Source of the DNA: Desulfobacterales bacterium
GTDB taxonomy: Bacteria; Desulfobacterota; Desulfobacteria; Desulfobacterales; Desulfosalsimonadaceae
DNA: 64,000 nt
Assembly: GCA_034520365.1 (NCBI GenBank)
Contig: JAXHNP010000007.1
Coordinates: forward strand, 806,001-870,000
Direction of reading: 5' to 3'
The notes beneath the pieces were generated by a model, which did no database searches, was not told where the DNA came from, and was given only the letters and a program-made list of their open reading frames with translations. The position numbers and the translations under genes were made by a program. Positions 36,618-45,387 of the stretch are shown in pieces; the first letter of the stretch is position 1, and each line of letters begins with the position of its first letter.

Positions 36618-37919
36618 ATGCCGGTTCTCGATAAAAAATTGGAATTTATTTACCGGCTGCGGGGGGAAAGGGTTAAGTCTGCAATTGATGAGTTAGAAAG
36701 GCTTGAGAAATCTGGGCGGCAGTCTGTTGTTGTGTACAAGGAAAAAAAACTCCGAGAATTGATAGAATTTATCGGAAATGAGTGCGATTATTATCGAACC
36801 TCAGTAGAAGAAGCAAAACATGGCGCAGGCGGCGATTCTGCTTTTAAATTATTGGATAAGCTGCCGGCTGTGGATAAATGGATAATCAAAAATAATCTCT
36901 CCGGTTTTATTTGCGGGCATATGCGTGCGGGTTGGCGTTCGACAAGTGGCACGACTGGAACCCCGTTTGTTTTCAAAAAAGACAGGTATGCCTCCGGGTA
37001 CATGGATGCCATGATGTACTGCGCATACCATTGGCATGGCATTTTGCCCTTGTCCAGGCAGGCACGAATCTGGGGCAGCTCGGTTGCTCCCAGAGCGAGA
37101 ATGATCCAGGATGCCAAGGACAGAATGTTGGGCAGAAAGCGCCTTTCAGCTTTTGAAATGAGCGATCATAACTGCCGGCGGTTTCATGCTATACTTTTAA
37201 ACCACAAGCCCGGATATTTTTACTGCTATCCAAATGCGATGTATCAATTCGCCCTGTCACTGGAGCGGCTGGGACTTGACGGTAAAGAAATCGGTGCATC
37301 TGTTGTGATATGCACGGGTGAAATCCTTTTTCAGTACCAGAAGGAAAAAATTGAACAAGTAACAGGGGCCAGGGTTGTCAATGAATACGGGTCCACAGAA
37401 AACGGCATAATCGCTTTTGAATGCGAATACGGGACCATGCACCTGCTGCCGACGGTGCATGTGGATATCATGGACCCTGACCAGGCCGGGTTCGGAGAAA
37501 TAGCAGTAACAGAGCTTAACAGCCGGTCAGTTCCCTTTATAAAATACAAAATAGGGGACAGGGGGCGGGTTTTAAACCCCGGGTGCAAGTGCGGCAGGCC
37601 TTTTGAAGAACTGGAAATTCGGGAGGGCAGGGTGGACGATTTTATTGTCTGCCCCAATGGAGACGTAGTCTATGATGCGATATTGGCATATATTCTCAAG
37701 GATTATGCAATTCAGTTCAGGGCCTATCAGGACAAAAAAGGATTTATAAAAATCGATATCATCCCGAAAAGTAGTTTTGACGAAGTAATTGAACAGAAAG
37801 TCAAAGCCCGGCTCAGGAAATATCTGGGCAATGAAATGCAGATCGATTTTAATGTGGTAGACAGGATACTTCCGGATAAATCCGGGAAGCTCAGGTATTT
37901 TATCTCAAGGATCAAGTGA
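36618..37919 (+). CDS. PaaK/CapK-like adenylate-forming ligase
   Basis: 433 residues. RSTSGTTGTPFVFKKD is the nucleotide loop of the phenylacetate-CoA ligase/CapK family, followed by YCYPNAMYQFALSLERLG, VVNEYGSTENGIIAFEC and KYKIGDRGRVLNPGC. CapK-type proteins sit in many capsule loci and probably activate small acids for glycan decoration. GGAGG is 12 bases before the ATG. A CxC pair (NPGCKCGRPF) is seen in the hinge region, common in this family. The gap before it (36508-36617) holds a small AGGCCTT/AAGGCCT dyad. Confidence 0.85.
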   Translation: MPVLDKKLEFIYRLRGERVKSAIDELERLEKSGRQSVVVYKEKKLRELIEFIGNECDYYRTSVEEAKHGAGGDSAFKLLDKLPAVDKWIIKNNLSGFICGHMRAGWRSTSGTTGTPFVFKKDRYASGYMDAMMYCAYHWHGILPLSRQARIWGSSVAPRARMIQDAKDRMLGRKRLSAFEMSDHNCRRFHAILLNHKPGYFYCYPNAMYQFALSLERLGLDGKEIGASVVICTGEILFQYQKEKIEQVTGARVVNEYGSTENGIIAFECEYGTMHLLPTVHVDIMDPDQAGFGEIAVTELNSRSVPFIKYKIGDRGRVLNPGCKCGRPFEELEIREGRVDDFIVCPNGDVVYDAILAYILKDYAIQFRAYQDKKGFIKIDIIPKSSFDEVIEQKVKARLRKYLGNEMQIDFNVVDRILPDKSGKLRYFISRIK

Positions 37920-37929
37920 AAGGTTTTTT

Positions 37930-38919
37930 ATGTCAGAACCGGGAAAAGTGTGGATAACATGGGAAAGACAAAGGAGGTCCATAGAACTGGCCGGCATCCT
38001 CGGCTGCGATTTGTATGTTTTTGATTTTGAAGGAAGATCAAGATACCCGAAGTGTATATATAATACCTTGAAAGTATTTCTTTTCAGCAGGTACAAGATA
38101 GTGTTTGTTCAAAATCCTTCAATGCTTTTGGCCGCACTTGCCTGTTTATTTAAGTGGGTTACAAGAAGAAGGATAATTGTGGACAGGCATACTAATTTTA
38201 GAATTAACAAGCAGAGAATAGTATCATCAGATTGGATGGTTTTTGACTTGTTAAATAATTTTACAATAAAAAATGCAGACTTAACGATAGTTACAAATGA
38301 ATACCTGGCCGGTATTGTAAGAGACATGGGAGGCAGGGCATATGTGCTGCCCGATAAGCTTCCGGATTTGAAAAAGAGTCGCGACATTCAACTTGAAGGA
38401 TTCAGTATCTTCATGATTTCATCATTTGGGGGGGATGAACCTGTTGCTGAAGCCATTGTGGCGGCAGGCAAGTTAGAAGAAGAGGGGGTTAAGTTGTACA
38501 TTTCCGGAAATTCGAAAAAGCTGGATCCCGCCATAAGGAAAAAATCCCAAGGCAATGTAACTTTTACAGATTTTTTAAGTGAGCAGGATTTTACAGATCA
38601 TGTTTATGCTGCTGATGCAATAATGGCTTTAACAACAGCAGATTATTGCATGCTCTGCGGTTGCTATGAAGCGGTTGCAGCAGGCCGCCCACTGATTACT
38701 TCGGATAAGCAGGTATTGCGGCAATATTTCACCGGAAGCGTTTTTGTTGAGAATAGTGCTGATGGTATCTGTAACGGGATTATCGAGCTGATGGAGGATT
38801 ACGAGATCTGCTTAAACAATGTTGCAATCCTTAAAGAAAAAATTAACAGCGAGTGGGAACAAAAGTTCAGTGGTTTTAAAGAAAAAATAGGAAATATAGA
38901 TAGTAATTCTGATACATAG
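37930..38919 (+). CDS. Glycosyltransferase (GT-B, GT4-like)
   Basis: 329 residues. Short for the family; the N-terminal half has VFVQNPSMLLAAL and IIVDRHTNFRIN, the C-terminal half ADAIMALTTADYCMLCGCYEAVAAGRPLITSD, equivalent to the E-x7-E donor site with only one Glu clear. It follows the PaaK-like ligase by 10 bases and is AT-rich. Confidence 0.72.
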   Translation: MSEPGKVWITWERQRRSIELAGILGCDLYVFDFEGRSRYPKCIYNTLKVFLFSRYKIVFVQNPSMLLAALACLFKWVTRRRIIVDRHTNFRINKQRIVSSDWMVFDLLNNFTIKNADLTIVTNEYLAGIVRDMGGRAYVLPDKLPDLKKSRDIQLEGFSIFMISSFGGDEPVAEAIVAAGKLEEEGVKLYISGNSKKLDPAIRKKSQGNVTFTDFLSEQDFTDHVYAADAIMALTTADYCMLCGCYEAVAAGRPLITSDKQVLRQYFTGSVFVENSADGICNGIIELMEDYEICLNNVAILKEKINSEWEQKFSGFKEKIGNIDSNSDT

Positions 38920-38977
38920 TCGCCATTATAAGAGGAGTATAACGGGCTCTCAATTATTTTTACGAATTTGGTCAAAT

Positions 38978-40132
38978 ATGGATATCATTGATAGAAGTTA
39001 TACAATCGTAAGAGACTTTGCATTATCTTGTGCGAAAGCTTCTGTGCCGTATTTCAGAAGGATAATTCGGTTTGTTGCATTGCCTTATGCCTATTTCGTT
39101 TTAGTGAACTGGAAGGAATGCTCAGCATCAAGATACCAAGTATTTAAGGATTTTATTTATATATTTTTTAAATTAAGGGATTTCCCTGATTATTACTCTT
39201 CCTTCAGATTGTGGGAAAAAGATAGATCTGAATGGAAGTATTATTATGGATCTACATATAACCCTCACCAGAGAGCTCGTTTAAGAAAAGAGGTCCAGAG
39301 AAAAGAATACGAAATAATATTTGAGGACAAACTTGTATGCTATCAACTTTGCTCCCACTTTGGGTTCCCGCTTCCACGGCGTATAGGATATATTGAACCA
39401 GGTTTAGAATGGGAGAAAACATTAAAGTATTTATTTGATAATGAAAGTGCTTCAAAAGTTATAGTTAAAGCTGCAAGGGGTAAAGGGGGGCGAGGTGTGT
39501 ATCTCGCCCATAAAAAAAATGGTAAAATTTCAGTCTTCGATGGCAATAAAACATTATCTCTTTCTGCATTTCATTTAGAAGCGCCATCAGTTATTCAGGA
39601 ATTTATTGAGCAGCATCAAGATTTATCCAAAATATCTTCCTCAATAAATACTATTCGCACCGAAACAATAATGTCGAGGGACGGGGAGGTCCTGATTCTC
39701 GGAGCTTTTATGAGATTCGGACTTGGCGATAATTTCCTGGATAATCAGTGTGCAGGAGGGTTGTCAATTGGAGTTAACCTTGAAAGCGGCAACCTGTTCG
39801 ATTACGCAATGAATGGCCGGGGAGAAAAATTCGATTATCATCCGAATTCGAATTTTGAGTTTAAAAATTTTAAAATTCCTTTCTGGCAAAAGGTTGTTGA
39901 ATTATCCAAACAAATCCAGTTGGAGTTTCCATATTATAAGCTTCTGGGACCCGATATAGCGATCACCCCAAGTGGTCCGGTGTTAATTGAGATAAATGCC
40001 AATCCTGATCATGCAGGACTTGAGATGGACTATGGTCCTGTGCTGAAAGATAAAAAGATTTGGGAAGTGTTTAGAGATTATGATTTATTAATCAATAAGC
40101 CCTCAATGAAAATCTCCAGTTTTAACAGTTAG
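38978..40132 (+). CDS. ATP-grasp protein, sugar-transfer-associated type
   Basis: 384 residues. The ATP-grasp core has KVIVKAARGKGGRGVYLAH (ATP-binding lysine and glycine loop), SVIQEFIEQH, and LLGPDIAITPSGPVLIEINANPDHAG (metal-binding E and N). ATP-grasp enzymes join a carboxylate to an amine or thiol through an acyl phosphate; the subgroup in glycan loci likely amidates a uronic acid or an amino-acid substituent. Its second half is duplicated at 43737-44420. AT-rich. Confidence 0.82.
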   Translation: MDIIDRSYTIVRDFALSCAKASVPYFRRIIRFVALPYAYFVLVNWKECSASRYQVFKDFIYIFFKLRDFPDYYSSFRLWEKDRSEWKYYYGSTYNPHQRARLRKEVQRKEYEIIFEDKLVCYQLCSHFGFPLPRRIGYIEPGLEWEKTLKYLFDNESASKVIVKAARGKGGRGVYLAHKKNGKISVFDGNKTLSLSAFHLEAPSVIQEFIEQHQDLSKISSSINTIRTETIMSRDGEVLILGAFMRFGLGDNFLDNQCAGGLSIGVNLESGNLFDYAMNGRGEKFDYHPNSNFEFKNFKIPFWQKVVELSKQIQLEFPYYKLLGPDIAITPSGPVLIEINANPDHAGLEMDYGPVLKDKKIWEVFRDYDLLINKPSMKISSFNS

Positions 40133-40137
40133 AAAAT

Positions 40138-40608
40138 ATGTTTCCTCCAAATAAAAGTGAATTGAATGAATTTTGCAATAGCTTATCAGACGAGAAAAGT
40201 TATTTCAATGTGACTTTCCAAAGGATGATGAATTCCATTTGGATAATTCCGGAGTATCAAGACGGCAAATTAATTGCTGCCGCGGGAGTTGAAAAAAAAT
40301 ATGGAATTGTTCGTTCTTGGGCAATAGTGAAAAAAGAGCATTGGAAAAAGGGGGTGGGGGCAAAGCTTATTGCTAAAAGATTTGAAAAATGCCGCAAAGA
40401 AAAAACATGCCACGTATTACTAGGTATAATTGACGAGAAAAATATTCCGAGTATAAAAGCGTTAACAAAGCAGGGGTATATACTTGTAGGTAAAAAAGGT
40501 AATTTACTTTACTATTTGCAAGCTATTTCTCCTTTAGGTCGTGGAATGATTCCTGTAATTAAAATTCTTTTTTTTTCGCTTCTAATAATCGACAAATTCA
40601 GGAAGTAG
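40138..40608 (+). CDS. GNAT-family N-acetyltransferase
   Basis: 156 residues. VRSWAIVKKEHWKKGVGAKLIAKRFEKC provides the acetyl-CoA loop, and GIIDEKNIPSIKALTKQGYILVGKKGN the rest of the fold. It starts 5 bases after the ATP-grasp gene. The stop codon (TAG, 40606-40608) coincides with the left end of the insertion sequence; the site looks rebuilt (TA then G) so the protein may still have its natural end. Confidence 0.72.
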   Translation: MFPPNKSELNEFCNSLSDEKSYFNVTFQRMMNSIWIIPEYQDGKLIAAAGVEKKYGIVRSWAIVKKEHWKKGVGAKLIAKRFEKCRKEKTCHVLLGIIDEKNIPSIKALTKQGYILVGKKGNLLYYLQAISPLGRGMIPVIKILFFSLLIIDKFRK

Positions 40609-42273
40609 TGTTCATCCAAGGCTATAACTTTTTGAAAAAATAAAAAAAGCGCATTTTGTGCTGGTGTTTTTCCGAGCTTTGTAGTATATTAGAGTTTCCA
40701 CAAACAACCAATATAACTGTAAATACAGAAAAAGGAGCCAGCACAAAATGCGCGAAAAATGGCAAAAACAAATGCCTCTATGATCCATATTAAAGACCAT
40801 CCCCAGAGCAAAGAACTCGAGACGATCAGCGACATCATAGATAGTAATCCTACCATCGCCGAGATGATTTTGCAAGACCTGATCAGTGGCAAATCGCCGG
40901 TTCAACATGCCGGGGCAAAAGGCATGAGTGCTGATCAGATAGTCCGCAGCGCCGTTGTAAAGACACTGTATAGCTTCACTTATGAAGAACTGGCCTTCCA
41001 TATCGTGGATTCGCAAAGTCTGCGGTGGTTCTGTCGCATTGGCATGGCCGAAGAGGGATTCAAAAAATCGACTCTCAATCGAAACATCAAATCCATTTCG
41101 GATCAGACCTGGGAGGCGATCAACCGTTGTCTGCTCCAATATTCCAAAGATCAAAAAATTGAAAAAGGTCGACAGGTCCGCATCGACTGTACGTGTGTAG
41201 AAACCAATATTCATGAGCCTTCTGATTCGAGTCTTCTTTATGATGGGGTCCGGGTGTTGACCCGCCATATCAAGCAGGCAAAAGCTGAAGGTGTCAAGGT
41301 TTCTGGTTTTTCCAACCACCAGCGCCGGGCCAAACGCCGCATGCTGGCCATCCTGAATGCAAAGAACAAAAACCAGCGCAAAGCCGCATATCTTGATCTG
41401 CTCAAAGTGGCTGACATGGTGCTCGGATATGCCAGCACAGCAGAAACAAACCTGCTTGGAAGTTCTTCCTTGAAAGCGCTTGCCATATCCGAAGCGATCA
41501 AACATGATGCACAGTTGATGGGCAAAGTCATTGATCAGACCCGCCGCCGGGTCCTGTTGGGAGAAAAAGTGCCCGCCGGAGAAAAAGTGTTTTCGATATT
41601 TGAACCGCATACCGACATCATTATAAAGGACCGGCGCGAGACGATTTATGGCCACAAAATATGCCTGACCGGCGGCGCTTCGAACCTGATTCTCGACTGC
41701 AGGATTTTTGATGGCAACCCTGCCGACAGCTCGCTTACGATATCCATGCTTGACCGCCAAAAGGATATTTACGGAGGCTATCCGCTCAAGGCCAGCCTGG
41801 ATGGCGGATTTGCCTCCAAAGCCAATCTGGAACAGGCCAAGGAGCGGAAAATAAAAGATATTTGCTTTTCCAAAAGACGAGGACTTGAAAAAACCGATAT
41901 GTGCCGCAGCGAGTATGTATATAACCGGTTGCGCCGCTTCCGTGCCGGCATTGAGGCCGGAATTTCCTGGCTGAAGCGGTGCCTGGGGCTTACCCGCTGC
42001 ACGTGGAAAGGATGGCATTCGTTTAAATCCTACGTGTGGTCATCGATTGTCGCCGCCAATCTTTTGACACTTGCCAGGGCCAAGCTGTCTGGGCAGCATT
42101 GGCTCGGCTGATAAAATCTTAATTCAAATGGATAAGTGCGCTCAAACAAGCTGAAAACAGACTGATTTTACATTATTTTTTATTTTTTCGGCCAACCTGG
42201 CTGAAGTTAAGGCCGCTACGGCCGGATTTTTTTACTCGCTTTCGCCAAAATGCCTATTTTGGGATGGACACTA
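40606..42273 (+). mobile_element. ISNCY-like insertion sequence
   Basis: About 1.67 kb. The ends are TAGTGTTCATCC on the left (40606-40617) and GGATGGACACTA on the right (42262-42273), a 12-base inverted repeat with one mismatch. If the outer TA is a target duplication, the true ends are GTGTTCATCC and GGATGGACAC. Inside is one transposase gene. After it a GGCCG-CTA-CGGCC hairpin with seven T (about 42211-42232) can end transcription. The insertion lies between the GNAT gene and a FemAB-like gene. Confidence 0.78.
40759..42111 (+). CDS. ISNCY-family transposase (DDE type)
   Basis: 450 residues. Acidic catalytic residues fall in QVRIDCTCVETNIH, YPLKASLDGGFASKANLEQ and FRAGIEAGISWLKRCLGL, and the end KGWHSFKSYVWSSIVAANLL is typical of this family. 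Relatives, as I recall them, begin MREKWQKQMPLM; those codons exist from ATG 40748 but in another frame, and one missing base near 40780 separates them. Translation from ATG 40759 or 40780 would lose only about ten residues, so the gene may still work. Confidence 0.85.
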   Translation: MAKTNASMIHIKDHPQSKELETISDIIDSNPTIAEMILQDLISGKSPVQHAGAKGMSADQIVRSAVVKTLYSFTYEELAFHIVDSQSLRWFCRIGMAEEGFKKSTLNRNIKSISDQTWEAINRCLLQYSKDQKIEKGRQVRIDCTCVETNIHEPSDSSLLYDGVRVLTRHIKQAKAEGVKVSGFSNHQRRAKRRMLAILNAKNKNQRKAAYLDLLKVADMVLGYASTAETNLLGSSSLKALAISEAIKHDAQLMGKVIDQTRRRVLLGEKVPAGEKVFSIFEPHTDIIIKDRRETIYGHKICLTGGASNLILDCRIFDGNPADSSLTISMLDRQKDIYGGYPLKASLDGGFASKANLEQAKERKIKDICFSKRRGLEKTDMCRSEYVYNRLRRFRAGIEAGISWLKRCLGLTRCTWKGWHSFKSYVWSSIVAANLLTLARAKLSGQHWLG

Positions 42274-42466
42274 GCAGTTCCTGCCCACGAATATTAACAT
42301 GCACCGGGGCAAAAGGCAGCCCCACAAAAGAGTGCGGATGGAAGCGTGACGGACGAGACTTGTTAGATGGTGGGAAAAGGATAATTTGTGAACGAATTAG
42401 CGAACGAATTAGCTCTTGACATAAACCTTCTCATGGAAGTTACAAAAATACAAGCAAGAGGAGAAA
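42274..42466. other. Gap after the insertion sequence, no gene seen
   Basis: About 190 bases. It contains a tandem GAACGAATTAGC pair (about 42389-42412) and a GC-rich fragment that looks like the edge of a lost mobile element (near 42300-42370). The last bases hold AAGAGGAGAAA, the ribosome binding site of the next gene. Confidence 0.45.
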
Positions 42467-43618
42467 ATGCAAGAATTGCAGAAAAAATTTTGCTGCGAAG
42501 TTGATGAAGTAGATAAAGAAGAGTGGGGAGCAATATTAAAGATATTTAAAGATGCAAACTTTTATCAGACGTGGGAACATGGAGAGATGACATGGGGCGT
42601 AAAAAACATGAGCCATCTAGTCCTCAAGAAAAATGGATCTATTGTTGCTGCAGCACAGCTATGGAAAGTGGAGCTGCCGGTAATCAAGGCGGGATTTGCT
42701 CATGTTTCATGGGGGCCCATGTGGCGCTTGAAAGGAGAGGCCATAGATTTACAAGTAATAGAAAATATGCTGAGGGCCTTATTTAATGAATATGTCATGC
42801 GAAGAGGGCTTCTTCTAAAAATTAGATCTTACGAGCTCGAGAGTGGCAAGGAAGCAGACTCGATAAAAGCCCTTTTGGATAAAGAAAAATTTAATTGGAA
42901 CAGCAATGAAAATCAATACAGGACCATACTGTTAAACATTTCAATAAGCCTTGAAGAGTTAAAGAAAAATTTCAGAAGAAAATGGAGGCAAGCTTTGAAC
43001 AGAGGGGGGGGGAAGGGTGTCATTATTGAGGAAGGCGCTAATGCACAATTGTTTGAGCACATTGAAGATGTGTATGAAGACATGGTGGAAAGAAAAGCCT
43101 TTACTATATATATAGCGGATATAAAAAAACAAATGATGATACAGAATAAATTGCCCGACAATATGAAAATGAGGGTTTTCTTGTCTAGATATGACAATGA
43201 GGTTGTCGGTGCTTTAGTCGTTTTTGGTATCGGGAATACTGGAATGCCGATTATTGCCGCAACCGGGACAAAAGATATAAAAAATAGATTGAACAGTTCA
43301 TATGTTCTGTATTGGCATGCTATTAAATGGTTAAAAGAACAAGGCTACGAGTACTTTGACCTTCGAGGCTACGATCCTGATGTTTATCCTGGTCCTTCAT
43401 ATTTTAAGGCGGGGTTTGGTGGAAATGATGTCAGGTTTATCGGCACCTATGAAGCATGCGATAAATTGAGCTGTAAATTAATAGTAAGAAGTGGCGAAAA
43501 ATATGATTTATTTCAAACTAAGCTTAAAGCTATGCTCAAAAAATCGGTGTATCTATTCAGCGAAAAGACAAAAAAAGTAAAAAAAAGACTTGACACGGTT
43601 TTTACGAAAAATTACTAA
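42467..43618 (+). CDS. FemAB-like aminoacyl/acyltransferase (double GNAT fold)
   Basis: 383 residues. FYQTWEHGEMTWG in the first domain, LEELKKNFRRKWRQALNRG in the middle helix and YVLYWHAIKWLKEQGYEYFDLRGYDPD with YFKAGFGGNDVRFIGTYE in the second domain are typical of Fem/lipid II:glycine glycyltransferases. It is distinct from the XrtA-linked FemAB at 19442. A strong ribosome binding site (AGAGGAG) precedes the ATG. The gene is AT-rich and lies between an insertion sequence and a truncated gene copy, a sign of transfer or rearrangement. Confidence 0.8.
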   Translation: MQELQKKFCCEVDEVDKEEWGAILKIFKDANFYQTWEHGEMTWGVKNMSHLVLKKNGSIVAAAQLWKVELPVIKAGFAHVSWGPMWRLKGEAIDLQVIENMLRALFNEYVMRRGLLLKIRSYELESGKEADSIKALLDKEKFNWNSNENQYRTILLNISISLEELKKNFRRKWRQALNRGGGKGVIIEEGANAQLFEHIEDVYEDMVERKAFTIYIADIKKQMMIQNKLPDNMKMRVFLSRYDNEVVGALVVFGIGNTGMPIIAATGTKDIKNRLNSSYVLYWHAIKWLKEQGYEYFDLRGYDPDVYPGPSYFKAGFGGNDVRFIGTYEACDKLSCKLIVRSGEKYDLFQTKLKAMLKKSVYLFSEKTKKVKKRLDTVFTKNY

Positions 43619-43736
43619 AATCAACACCTGTCAAGGATTCGCATTATTTCAACAGGCAAAGACGTTAATACTACCTCAGGCAGCCTTTCTGGCTGTCAGG
43701 CATGCCGGGGTAAACCCAAAATATTTTAGCACAACG

Positions 43737-44420
43737 AGTTATAGTTAAAGCTGCAAGGGGTAAAGGGGAAAGGGGGGCGAGGTGTGTATCTCGCCCATAA
43801 AAAAAATGGTAAAATTTCAGTCTTCGATGGCAATAAAACATTATCTCTTTCTGCATTTCATTTAGAAGCGCCATCAGTTATTCAGGAATTTATTGAGCAG
43901 CATCAAGATTTATCCAAAATATCTTCCTCAATAAATACTATTCGCACCGAAACAATAATGTCGAGGGACGGGGAGGTCCTGATTCTCGGAGCTTTTATGA
44001 GATTCGGACTTGGCGATAATTTCCTGGATAATCAGTGTGCAGGAGGATTGTCAATTGGAGTTAACCTTGAAAGCGGCAACCTGTTCGATTACGCAATGAA
44101 CGGCCGGGGAGAAAAATTCGATTATCATCCGAATTCGAATTTTGAGTTTAAAAATTTTAAAATTCCTTTCTGGCAAAAGGTTGTTGAATTATCCAAACAA
44201 ATCCAGTTGGAGTTTCCATATTATAAGCTTCTGGGGCCCGATATAGCGATCACCCCAAGTGGTCCGGTGTTAATTGAGATAAATGCCAATCCTGATCATG
44301 CAGGACTTGAGATGGACTTATGGTCCTGTGCTGAAAGATAAAAAGATTTGGGAAGTGTTTAGAGATTATGATTTATTAATCAATAAGCCCTCGATGAAAA
44401 TTTCCAATTTTGAAAGATAG
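43737..44420 (+). pseudogene. Truncated, frameshifted second copy of the ATP-grasp gene
   Basis: Nearly identical in DNA to the 3-prime half of the gene at 38978-40132 (its bases 39466 to the stop). Differences: a 7-base insertion in the G-rich loop region near 43766 (repeat of AAAGGGG), a single extra T near 44319, and a handful of substitutions. The first 160 codons are missing. A 185-codon frame remains open from GTG 43784, but lacks the ATP-binding lysine segment in frame and ends early. A recent duplication is the simplest explanation. Confidence 0.9.
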
Positions 44421-44440
44421 AAAAATAAAGTTCTTTTATC

Positions 44441-44483
44441 GGTTGATGGCAAAATGAAAGTGCACCACCTATTGCCATCAACC
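44441..44483. terminator. Hairpin terminator between convergent genes
   Basis: GGTTGATGGCAA at 44441-44452 and TTGCCATCAACC at 44472-44483 pair perfectly over 12 bases around a 19-base loop. On the plus strand TTCTTATTTT follows. It lies between the truncated ATP-grasp copy and the stop of the minus-strand operon and may serve both sides. Confidence 0.65.
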
Positions 44484-44516
44484 TTCTTATTTTAAATTAC
44501 TATAAGTAAAACCTAT

Positions 44517-45377
44517 TCAATATGGGGTGAGTTCCAGTTCTGTTGGTGCCTCAAGGGGTTCGAGGTTATCCGTGGGCTCATCATCAGGGGGTACGTACCC
44601 TTCGTAAATGGTAATTTCATCGTACCAGTGCCCATGCGGCGTAGCTGATTCATCCACAGGCGCAAATGCAACGCTTTCAATCTCCAATCCGCCCCTGTCC
44701 CACATGTCCTTATCGTAAACATGATAATGCAGTTTTCCGTCAACCCAAAGCTTTATCTCACCGTCCCCGCTTGAATAACTTGTAGGCATTTTGATCCACT
44801 GCCGCATTTTTCGCCATTCCGTTCCCATACCTTCCCACTGCCACCCTATTCTTCCATGCGGGCAGTCATAACTTCCATCAGGATTTTCTGTGCAATATGA
44901 ATAGGTGTTTGTTCGCACCTCAGTGACAACATCAGGATTAAACTCTACCGTAGCTTCCTCCCATGTACTCAAATACATATAATCGCCGCCATGGAAACTT
45001 ATAAGAGCTGCTAAATACTCATCAGAGCTACTGCCATTGTATGGTCTTATAGACTTACATCCCCCAACACTCCATTCCAGTGGCCACGTGTCATATCTTT
45101 CCCACCAGACAATTGTTATTTCACTGCCTTTTCCGTCCGGTATGTTTAATCTCCAGCCATCTGTCCCTGAGCAATCACCATCAGCGCAATCCATCATAAC
45201 GCAGGGGGCAACCCCATCAGCGCACTCCGAAGCATCCCACACAACATTTCTTGTATCTTTACTCCCGATGGAGGCGGAGTCATGTAAGTCCTCAACTATA
45301 ACATCCCCTGGTGCTGCAAAAAGTTTCCCACTGAACAATAAAACCAGTATACTTGCAAAAATTAGTATTCTCTTCAT
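44517..45377 (-). CDS. Exported protein with lectin/lyase-like (concanavalin fold) pattern
   Basis: 286 residues. The signal peptide (ILIFASILVLLFSGKLFA) is followed by a Cys-containing segment and a body rich in Trp, Tyr and Gly. The pattern KMRQWIKMP, GEIKLWVDGKLHYHVYDKDMW and HGHWYDEITIYEG resembles concanavalin/LamG-type folds of polysaccharide lyases and sugar-binding proteins; it is a resemblance, not a firm family. The C-terminus is Pro/Glu-rich. AGGAGG precedes the ATG by four bases. It lies 10 bases after the MopE-repeat gene and so shares its regulated leader. Confidence 0.62.
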   Translation of the reverse strand: MKRILIFASILVLLFSGKLFAAPGDVIVEDLHDSASIGSKDTRNVVWDASECADGVAPCVMMDCADGDCSGTDGWRLNIPDGKGSEITIVWWERYDTWPLEWSVGGCKSIRPYNGSSSDEYLAALISFHGGDYMYLSTWEEATVEFNPDVVTEVRTNTYSYCTENPDGSYDCPHGRIGWQWEGMGTEWRKMRQWIKMPTSYSSGDGEIKLWVDGKLHYHVYDKDMWDRGGLEIESVAFAPVDESATPHGHWYDEITIYEGYVPPDDEPTDNLEPLEAPTELELTPY

Positions 45378-45387
45378 TTGTCCTCCT

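Noticed and set aside
40612-42018. 468-codon open frame opposite the transposase gene
   Set aside because: Antisense shadow of a clear DDE transposase; no recognisable domain and no ribosome binding site.
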